A DNA stretch of 14,258 nt from Cellvibrionales bacterium UBA2618. Its GTDB lineage: Bacteria > Pseudomonadota > Gammaproteobacteria > Pseudomonadales > Porticoccaceae. Under the pieces are notes generated by a model. It searched no databases. It was not told the DNA's origin and saw only the letters and a program-made list of their open reading frames with translations. Shown here piece by piece: positions 6,322 to 12,720 of the stretch (the stretch's first letter is position 1; the number at the start of each line of letters is the position of its first letter). Location: contig DDJS01000128.1 of assembly GCA_002339165.1 (NCBI GenBank), positions 16,351-30,608 on the forward strand, read 5' to 3'. A program made the position numbers and the translations under genes.

Positions 6322-6959
6322 TGGTCAGTATCGCCTCCGAGTTCATTCAAAGAGGGCAGAAACACCTCGGTCACCAAGAGGGGCTTATCATGCACACAAA
6401 ATACCGAGCGACGAGCCCACATACTGCCAACGCCACTGCGGAGTTGAAAAGCGCCGAGGTAGTCAGCCGTGACTTCGGCAACTTCGATAGCACCACGAGT
6501 CATCGATGGCTCGCCAAATAACCACGCACCCAAAGGTTGCTCATCCAACGTATGGCCTGGGGTCAGTGCACACTCAAATGCTGCACTTGGAATGATACTA
6601 CGAGCATAAACCCAGGGATGACCGTGACCTGACAATACTACCTCGCGCACCAAGGCGGTCTGGTGAGGTTCCAGTGCTAAATGCCGCTGTTCCGAACGCA
6701 GCGGCACGCGCCAATCTTGCGATAGCACCTCGACCGATAGTTGCCCTGCGCAACGCTGCTGCAGACGAGCTGTCAGAGAGCCCTGATGCAATAACCAATC
6801 ACGCCACGGTTCGGGTAGTTGGCATACCTGTTCGGAGGTAATCACCCGCCACCCGGGCTCGCGATTACCTTTAGGCTGTTTAACAACGTCTGAATTCGCC
6901 GCACAGGCCGCTGGTTCGATCTGCTCTGTACTATCGATCATAGATCGTAATGCCGCCAT
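6318..6959 (-). CDS. ubiC: Chorismate lyase UbiC
   Basis: Cytoplasmic enzyme that splits chorismate into 4-hydroxybenzoate and pyruvate, the first committed step of ubiquinone synthesis. From the ATG at 6959 the protein has 213 residues. The core shows SLTARLQ (61-67), REVVL with Arg105 matching E. coli Arg76, PLGAWLF (142-148), and TEVFLP with Glu198 matching catalytic Glu155. E. coli UbiC has about 165 residues; here some 35 extra N-terminal residues look disordered. A second ATG at 6941 gives 207 residues, and neither start has a strong ribosome binding site. It overlaps the end of the lpxL-like gene by 29 bases and the ubiA start by four, which points to translational coupling in one transcript. 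Confidence 0.93.
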   Translation of the reverse strand: MAALRSMIDSTEQIEPAACAANSDVVKQPKGNREPGWRVITSEQVCQLPEPWRDWLLHQGSLTARLQQRCAGQLSVEVLSQDWRVPLRSEQRHLALEPHQTALVREVVLSGHGHPWVYARSIIPSAAFECALTPGHTLDEQPLGAWLFGEPSMTRGAIEVAEVTADYLGAFQLRSGVGSMWARRSVFCVHDKPLLVTEVFLPSLNELGGDTDQ

Positions 6960-7797
6960 CTGCTTGGCTGCGAAACCGTTTGTATTCCCATTGATACTGG
7001 CTTAGCTGTAAATTGGCAATTTGTTCAACACCTCGATTTAACGCTCCGACCGCTGCATCCTCACAGTCACTGTAAATTTTTGAATCAGCGGGCAAAAAGT
7101 GTAACCGCCAGCCGCCGCGATCGCGCAATGCCGCGCAAAAGACGACATTGGCGTTGCAGCGTTGTAATAACTTATGCACCAAGGTCATGGTCAGCGCGGA
7201 AACCCCAAACAGTCGGGCATAAGCGCCGCCGCTTTCCGGGGGTTGTTGGTCCGGCAGAACGCCGATCGCTTGACCGCTTTTAAGTGCTTTCAGTAAGGCT
7301 GCTACACCGCGAGAATTAGTCGGTACCAACGTTGCCCCGGAGCGCTCGCGAGACCCCTTGATCCAGCCTTCTAAGGCTGCAAGTTTGGGCGGCTCGTACA
7401 ACGATGTCATGGCGGTACGCGCCGCTAACCATAAGCCCACAAGCTCCCAATTACCTTGGTGTGGGACTAGAAAAACCGTCCCATCATCGCTGGATAGCGT
7501 AGACTCGAAGTGTTCGATACCCTCGATAGCAGTGACATGGCGGTCGAGCCACGCGCTCGGCTGACGCCACAACCGCGGTGTCTCACACACGGTTTGGCCC
7601 ATATGCAGCATCCGCTGTCGGCACAGTTGCTCGCGCTGCTCGAGGGCCATAGAGGGATAACAAAGCGCTAAGTTGATGCGCGCGACGCTGCATGGCCGCC
7701 GCTCGAAGCGATAAATAGCACGACCAATACCGCGGCCGAGAGCACGGCTTAACGAGAGTGGTAAACGCGCCACTAGCTTCAGCAGAATGAGCGCCAT
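6931..7797 (-). CDS. Lipid A biosynthesis acyltransferase (LpxL/HtrB family)
   Basis: A predicted 288-residue inner-membrane acyltransferase that transfers a secondary acyl chain from acyl-ACP to a lipid A precursor. Family marks: a hydrophobic N-terminal anchor (ALILLKLVARLPL), ARINLALCYP (the family's R-x-N-L-x-L-C-F/Y-P motif), the catalytic HQGNWE with His113 and Glu118 (HX4E), and GVLPDQQP. I chose the ATG at 7797 because AAGGGA lies just upstream and the protein then begins like its relatives; a GTG at 7818 would add seven residues. I cannot tell which acyl chain or position it serves (LpxL, LpxM or LpxP role). It follows galU on the same strand and its end overlaps ubiC. Confidence 0.88.
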   Translation of the reverse strand: MALILLKLVARLPLSLSRALGRGIGRAIYRFERRPCSVARINLALCYPSMALEQREQLCRQRMLHMGQTVCETPRLWRQPSAWLDRHVTAIEGIEHFESTLSSDDGTVFLVPHQGNWELVGLWLAARTAMTSLYEPPKLAALEGWIKGSRERSGATLVPTNSRGVAALLKALKSGQAIGVLPDQQPPESGGAYARLFGVSALTMTLVHKLLQRCNANVVFCAALRDRGGWRLHFLPADSKIYSDCEDAAVGALNRGVEQIANLQLSQYQWEYKRFRSQADGGITIYDR

Positions 7798-7839
7798 AAG
7801 TCCCTTAAATTGGCGCACTTCAGCTACCCAATGGCTTTG

Positions 7840-8736
7840 TTACAAGCGTTCGTGAAGATCATTTTTTATATAGTCGCGCAGTGCATCGCCAATCTCTGGG
7901 TGTTCTAAACCGAGTTCTATATTAGCGCGTAACAATCCAAGTTTGCTACCACAGTCATAACGGGTACCGGAAAATTCATAGGCCATAACCTGCTCCTCCA
8001 TCAGCAAACCTTGGATAGCATCAGTCAGCTGGTACTCTCCGCCAGAGCCCGGCGCCAAACCTCGCAGGTAGTGAAAGATTCGCGGCGTAAAAATATACCG
8101 ACCGATAACCCCCATATCGGATGGCGCATCCTGTGGACTCGGTTTTTCGACGATGCCATCCAACAGGTGCATCCGCTCATCCTGCTTGCTACCGCTGATC
8201 ACACCGTAAGCTGAGATGCCCGGCCCAGGCACCTGTTGAACGGCTATCACAGAGCTGCGGTAAAAATTGTGTTGCGCTACCATCTGTTGCAGCGCAGCTT
8301 GATCGCTGTGAATCAAATCATCGGCTAGCAATACGGCAAACGGCTCATCACCAATGAGGTGCGCGGCAGTCAACACCGCGTGTCCTAACCCGAGCGCTTC
8401 AGTTTGCCTTATATAGGTGCAGCTAACGCCCTTGGGCACAACGCCTTGAGCGATTTTCAACAACTCGGTCTTGCCGCTCTTTTCCAATTGGTGCTCGAGT
8501 TCATAGGCTTTGTCAAAATGATCTGCTATCGCCCGTTTAGCCCGACCCGTAACGAAAATCATCTCGGTAATACCGGCAGCAACGGCCTCCTCTACGGCGT
8601 ATTGAATGAGTGGCTTGTCAACAACTGGCATCATCTCTTTGGGGCTAGCTTTGGTGGCCGGCAAAAAACGCGATCCCAACCCAGCAACCGGGAAAATGGC
8701 CTTGCGAACAGCCTTTAAATTATCGTACCCCGACAT
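7840..8736 (-). CDS. galU: UTP--glucose-1-phosphate uridylyltransferase GalU
   Basis: A 298-residue cytoplasmic enzyme making UDP-glucose from UTP and glucose-1-phosphate, used for LPS core, capsule and other glycans. The nucleotidyltransferase signature is intact: IFPVAGLGSRFLPATK (14-29), then SPKEMMPVVDKPLIQY, the LLADDLI metal-binding aspartates, GIVEKPS, and GRYIF. Length matches the bacterial family (about 300). The ATG at 8736 has GGAG about 11 bases upstream. It is the first gene of a minus-strand run galU, lpxL-like, ubiC, ubiA, and diverges from glyQ across a 204-base intergenic region. Confidence 0.97.
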   Translation of the reverse strand: MSGYDNLKAVRKAIFPVAGLGSRFLPATKASPKEMMPVVDKPLIQYAVEEAVAAGITEMIFVTGRAKRAIADHFDKAYELEHQLEKSGKTELLKIAQGVVPKGVSCTYIRQTEALGLGHAVLTAAHLIGDEPFAVLLADDLIHSDQAALQQMVAQHNFYRSSVIAVQQVPGPGISAYGVISGSKQDERMHLLDGIVEKPSPQDAPSDMGVIGRYIFTPRIFHYLRGLAPGSGGEYQLTDAIQGLLMEEQVMAYEFSGTRYDCGSKLGLLRANIELGLEHPEIGDALRDYIKNDLHERL

Positions 8737-8760
8737 ACAATCTCGCGCTCCATAAAGTCA

Positions 8761-8790
8761 ATTAGAAGTCTAGTTTAACGTCACGTTCAA
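8761..8790 (-). promoter_or_regulatory. Candidate sigma70 promoter of galU
   Basis: Read on the minus strand, TTGAAC (8790-8785) and TCTAAT (8766-8761) are 18 bases apart. Transcription would begin about 18 bases before the galU ATG, leaving a short leader that still contains GGAG. The match is moderate. Confidence 0.4.
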
Positions 8791-8810
8791 TCCTTTGACA
8801 CGCCACAGGC

Positions 8811-8863
8811 GATGGTCGTTGGTGAATACCGTCAGGGATCGCTTATATCGACATTCGACCATC
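8811..8863. repeat. Inverted repeat GATGGTCG ... CGACCATC in the galU/glyQ region
   Basis: Two eight-base arms at 8811-8818 and 8856-8863 are exact reverse complements, 37 bases apart. They lie between the candidate galU promoter and the glyQ promoter, the inner arm ending eight bases before the glyQ -35. No T-run follows either arm, so it is not a terminator. It could be a paired binding site or chance. Confidence 0.4.
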
Positions 8864-8870
8864 ATATTGC

Positions 8871-8899
8871 CTGTCATTCTAGTCTCCCTCGCTTATAAT
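8871..8899 (+). promoter_or_regulatory. Sigma70 promoter of glyQ-glyS(-plsC)
   Basis: CTGTCA (8871-8876) and a perfect TATAAT (8894-8899) are separated by 17 bases. Transcription would begin near 8906, leaving about 35 bases of leader with GAGAGAG (8926-8932) before the glyQ GTG. This is the clearest promoter in the window. Confidence 0.65.
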
Positions 8900-8940
8900 T
8901 GGCAGTGATTTAAACCTTACTCGACGAGAGAGCTATCGAC

Positions 8941-9888
8941 GTGAATGAACCGAGCAGCAGCACAGCGACCTTTCAGGGTCTGATTCTTAAACTGCAAGAG
9001 TTTTGGGCTGCCAAGGGCTGTGTCATCATGCAACCTTTGGATCTTGAAGTTGGCGCGGGTACCTTTCACCCCGCGACTTTTTTACGCTCCATAGGGCCAG
9101 AAAATTGGAATAGTGCCTATGTGCAACCATCGAGGCGACCTACCGATGGTCGCTACGGGGAAAACCCGAACCGGCTGCAACATTATTATCAATTTCAAGT
9201 AGTCATGAAACCGTCTCCGAATGATTTTCAAGAACTATATTTAGAGTCACTTCGCGACATCGGTATAAATACCTCTGTGCATGATGTTCGATTTGTGGAA
9301 GACAATTGGGAGTCGCCAACCCTCGGAGCATGGGGCCTAGGGTGGGAAGTTTGGCTCAATGGTATGGAAGTATCCCAATTTACTTATTTTCAACAGGTGG
9401 GAGGGCTTGAATGCATGCCGGTGACTGGCGAGATTACCTACGGCATTGAGCGATTGGCGATGTATATCCAGGGTGTCGATAGTATCTATGATCTGGTCTG
9501 GGCTTTGGGTCCTCAAGGCCCGGTCAGTTACGGCGATGTTTTCCGGCAAAATGAAGTTGAAATGTCGCGATTTAACTTTGAAGAGGCGAATGTGGATTTT
9601 CTGCTCCTTCAATTCGACGAATATGAGCGACAGAGTCAGGCATTAACGGACAAAAAGCTGCCACTACCAGCCTATGAAATGGTCATGAAGGCATCGCACA
9701 CATTTAATCTACTCGACGCGCGTAAGGCGGTATCCGTGACCGAGCGCCAACGCTACATATTACGCGTGCGCAGCTTAGCAAGGTCGGTCGCACAATGTTA
9801 TTTCGATTCGCGTGCTGCGCTGGACTTCCCATTGGCCGACAAAGAGATTGCCGCCGACGTCAAACGACGGTTGGAGGGGGCGCTGTGA
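8941..9888 (+). CDS. glyQ: Glycine--tRNA ligase alpha subunit
   Basis: The catalytic alpha subunit (315 residues) of the bacterial two-subunit glycyl-tRNA synthetase. It is nearly colinear with E. coli GlyQ (303): TFQGLILKLQEFW near the start, QPLDLEVGAGT, AYVQPSRRPTDGRYGENPNR, HYYQFQVVMKPSP, RFVEDNWESPTLGAWGLGWEVWLNGMEV, and VTGEITYGIERLAMYIQGVDS. These include the ATP- and glycine-binding class II core. The start is GTG, fixed by alignment of TFQGLIL with E. coli's N-terminus; the ribosome binding site is weak (GAGAGAG). The stop TGA shares its A with the glyS ATG (TGATG), a typical coupling that should help equal subunit output. Confidence 0.98.
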   Translation: MNEPSSSTATFQGLILKLQEFWAAKGCVIMQPLDLEVGAGTFHPATFLRSIGPENWNSAYVQPSRRPTDGRYGENPNRLQHYYQFQVVMKPSPNDFQELYLESLRDIGINTSVHDVRFVEDNWESPTLGAWGLGWEVWLNGMEVSQFTYFQQVGGLECMPVTGEITYGIERLAMYIQGVDSIYDLVWALGPQGPVSYGDVFRQNEVEMSRFNFEEANVDFLLLQFDEYERQSQALTDKKLPLPAYEMVMKASHTFNLLDARKAVSVTERQRYILRVRSLARSVAQCYFDSRAALDFPLADKEIAADVKRRLEGAL

Positions 9889-11966
9889 TGAACAACGATC
9901 TACTGATAGAAATCGGCGTAGAAGAAATCCCTCCCAAAGCATTGGCGGTGTTATCGGAAGCGTTCAAAGTCAATGTAATGGAGGGTTTACAGCGTCAACG
10001 GGTTCAATCTGGGCCGATCACCGCCTATGCAACACCACGTCGTCTAGCGCTGTTAATCGAAGACCTCGATTGCCAGTCCCCGGATCAGCAAACTGTGGTT
10101 TGGGGGCCACCGATAAAGGTGGCCTTTGACGATAACGACCAACCGACTCGAGCGGCTGCAGCTTTTTCCAAAAAAAATGCGCTTCCGTTGGATAAACTGC
10201 GCGACTATGTCGAAGACGATGGTCAGCAAAATAAACTCTGCGTGCGAAAAACTGTGCCCGGCACCGCCACCAATACACTGCTAGAAGAAATTATTAACCA
10301 AGCGCTAAGCGCTTTACCCATCGCAAAGCGTATGCGCTGGGCTAAATCCCGCGACGAGTTTGTGCGGCCAGTGCGCTGGGCCGTCGTGCTCTATGGCGAT
10401 CAGGCGCTGAGCTATAACATTCTTGGAATAACTGCCAGTAATACCAGTCGCGGACATAGATTCCACTCCCCGGATGAAATTGTCATTCAGTCCCCTCGTG
10501 GGTACCAAGATCAAATGCATAAACATTTTGTAGTGACGAGTGTTGACGATCGCCGGGCGACTATCCGCGCAGGCGTTGAGGCGCTTGCGCAAGAGCAAGG
10601 GGGAAAAGCGGTAATCAGTGAGGCGCTGCTGGAGGAGGTCGCGGCGCTATGCGAATGGCCGGTACCGCTGCTTGGCCAGTTCGATGAGGCATTCTTGGAC
10701 ATCCCAGCAGAAGCGTTGATCTCTGCAATGCGCAGACACCAAAAATATTTCCATGTCGTCGACGATAACGGCAAACTACTACCGCTTTTTATTACCGTCG
10801 CCAACATTGACAGTCTAGACCCTGCGCAGGTTATTGGCGGCAACGAGCGAGTTATCCGACCACGATTGGCAGATGCGGCATTTTTCTACCACAACGACCT
10901 TAAAGTCAGTCTGCAAGAGCGACGCCAAAAGCTCAAAAAAGTCGTGTATCAAGCGCAATTGGGGAGTCTATTTGAAAAGACTGAAAGGGTAGCAGCCCTA
11001 AGCCGTTGGCTAGCGACTGCGACTGGGGCGGATCCGTTGCGCGCCGAGCGCGCCGGGCTATTGTGCAAGTCGGATTTGATCAGCGATATGGTCGGCGAGT
11101 TTGACGACCTACAAGGTATTATGGGGCGCTACTATGCAGTCAACGACGGCGAGCACCCAACCGTTGCCAGAGCCCTTTATGAACAATATTTACCGCGCTT
11201 TTCAGGCGACAAACTCCCACAGGAACCCGAGGGTATTGCCTTGGCACTGGCCGATCGCTTAGACACACTGGTTGGCATTTTTAGCATCGGCCAACAACCC
11301 ACTGGATCCAAGGATCCCTTTGCGCTGAGGCGTGCCAGCCTTGGTTTGTTACGAATTATTGTCCAGTCAAGGATTGATGTTGACCTTAAACTAGCTATTC
11401 ACCAAGCCGCGAAGCAGCTGCCTACGGTGGACAGTAGTTCCTTAGATTGCCTATGTGAGCAAGTGCACACTTACATTTTAGAGCGCAACGTGTCTGCTTA
11501 TAAAGAACAGGGTATCCGTATTGAAAGTTATAATGCGGTGGCGGCACTGGACTTGAGTAACCCACTGGATATTGACGCTAGGGTGATGGCTGTGCACCGA
11601 TTTAGCCAGCGGCCTGAAGCCTTAGCCCTAGCCTCAGCCAACAAACGGGTGGCCAATATTCTCGCCAAACAAGCAGATCAACCGATGGCGATCAACCCCG
11701 CCGCACTGCAGGATGATGCAGAGATTGTCTTGGCCAAAGCCATTCAAGAAATGCAAGACAAGGTTGCCCCGCTCATCGTGGAGCGAGAATACAACCAAGC
11801 ACTAGAGCTGCTGGCAGAACTGCATGAAATAATCGACCGATTTTTCGTCGAGATTATGGTACTAGCGGAAGACCCCGAAATCAGGGCTAACCGGATTGCT
11901 CTATTGCAGCAGCTTCGATGTCTTTTTCTCGACGTAGCAGACATCTCGTTGCTAAATACAAGCTAA
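9888..11966 (+). CDS. glyS: Glycine--tRNA ligase beta subunit
   Basis: A 692-residue beta subunit, close to E. coli GlyS (689), that partners GlyQ and binds tRNA-Gly. It begins with LLIEIGVEEIPPKAL, then shows TPRRLAL, AMRRHQKYF, FITVANID, ANKRVANIL, and the HD-like segment SDMVGEFDDLQGIMGRYYA followed by YLPRFSGDKLP, ADRLDTL and GSKDPFALRR. The C-terminal part is the helical anticodon-binding (DALR-type) domain. The ATG at 9888 overlaps the glyQ stop by one base, with GGAGG at 9873-9877 inside the glyQ end. A longer in-frame reading from 9795 lies inside glyQ and is not the start. plsC follows after 31 bases. Confidence 0.98.
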   Translation: MNNDLLIEIGVEEIPPKALAVLSEAFKVNVMEGLQRQRVQSGPITAYATPRRLALLIEDLDCQSPDQQTVVWGPPIKVAFDDNDQPTRAAAAFSKKNALPLDKLRDYVEDDGQQNKLCVRKTVPGTATNTLLEEIINQALSALPIAKRMRWAKSRDEFVRPVRWAVVLYGDQALSYNILGITASNTSRGHRFHSPDEIVIQSPRGYQDQMHKHFVVTSVDDRRATIRAGVEALAQEQGGKAVISEALLEEVAALCEWPVPLLGQFDEAFLDIPAEALISAMRRHQKYFHVVDDNGKLLPLFITVANIDSLDPAQVIGGNERVIRPRLADAAFFYHNDLKVSLQERRQKLKKVVYQAQLGSLFEKTERVAALSRWLATATGADPLRAERAGLLCKSDLISDMVGEFDDLQGIMGRYYAVNDGEHPTVARALYEQYLPRFSGDKLPQEPEGIALALADRLDTLVGIFSIGQQPTGSKDPFALRRASLGLLRIIVQSRIDVDLKLAIHQAAKQLPTVDSSSLDCLCEQVHTYILERNVSAYKEQGIRIESYNAVAALDLSNPLDIDARVMAVHRFSQRPEALALASANKRVANILAKQADQPMAINPAALQDDAEIVLAKAIQEMQDKVAPLIVEREYNQALELLAELHEIIDRFFVEIMVLAEDPEIRANRIALLQQLRCLFLDVADISLLNTS

Positions 11967-11997
11967 TCGAAATCGTAAACCTCAAGGACGAAGATTT

Positions 11998-12720
11998 ATG
12001 CTGATACAGCTGTTTAAGGCCTCATTATTTTATCTGGGCTACGCGGTTTTAATTGTTGTTAATAGCACTGCCTGCTGCCTCTTATTTTTCTTACCGCTGG
12101 CTGATCGACAACGCTTGAGCACCCTATCGAGCCGTTTAATGATGAGCTGGTTAAAGCTGACCTGCAATATTCGTGTCGTCGTCACTGGATTACAAAATAT
12201 CCCCGATAAACCCTGTGTCGTTGTCAGTAACCACCAAAGTTCATGGGAAACTTTTTACCTGCAACGATTATTGAAACCCGCCAGCGTGATAGTGAAAAGA
12301 GAACTGCTATGGATGCCGTTATTTGGCTGGGCGCTGGCGCTTTCAGGGTCTATAGCCATCCGCCGCAGTCATCCTATAGCGGCACTGCGCCAGGTGCTAA
12401 AACAAGGCCGTAACTGTCTAAACAAGGGCAGCAACGTCATCATATACCCAGAGGGGAGTCGCTCTCCCGCAGGAACATTAAAGCCCTACAAGGTCAGCGC
12501 TGCGGCATTGGCAGTCGCGGCACAAGTACCCATTTTGCCAATCGCTCACGATGCTGGTAACTGTTGGCCCGCCCATCGCTTCATCAAGCATGCTGGAACC
12601 ATTACTTTGCGTATCGGCGAGCCGATTGAAACACACTCGCGCAGCCCTAAAGAACTGACCTCTATGGCGCAGATCTGGTGTTCGTCTGCGCTGCGGGCCG
12701 ACGCCTTATCAGATATCTAG
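11998..12720 (+). CDS. plsC: 1-acyl-sn-glycerol-3-phosphate acyltransferase (PlsC family)
   Basis: A 240-residue inner-membrane enzyme that acylates lysophosphatidic acid to phosphatidic acid in phospholipid synthesis. One hydrophobic anchor lies at ~9-33. The acyltransferase motifs are NHQSSWE (78-84, an HX4E variant of the usual HX4D), a central IAIRR (119-123), PEGSRS (151-156) and VPILPIAHDAG (177-187). The ATG has AAGGA nine bases upstream. In Pseudomonas the equivalent gene near gyrB is followed by gmhB before glyS; here nothing lies between. The gene probably belongs to the glyQS transcript. Its last 12 bases overlap the end of convergent gyrB. Because many bacteria carry more than one PlsC-like protein, which one is essential cannot be told here. 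Confidence 0.91.
   Translation: MLIQLFKASLFYLGYAVLIVVNSTACCLLFFLPLADRQRLSTLSSRLMMSWLKLTCNIRVVVTGLQNIPDKPCVVVSNHQSSWETFYLQRLLKPASVIVKRELLWMPLFGWALALSGSIAIRRSHPIAALRQVLKQGRNCLNKGSNVIIYPEGSRSPAGTLKPYKVSAAALAVAAQVPILPIAHDAGNCWPAHRFIKHAGTITLRIGEPIETHSRSPKELTSMAQIWCSSALRADALSDI

Noticed and set aside
9795..9887. In-frame extension of glyS upstream into glyQ
   Set aside because: The ATG at 9888 has GGAGG upstream and begins the conserved MNNDLLIEIG; the extension lies in the wrong frame inside glyQ.
11303..11318. Tandem GGATCC words in glyS
   Set aside because: They simply encode the conserved Gly-Ser-Lys-Asp-Pro segment of GlyS.
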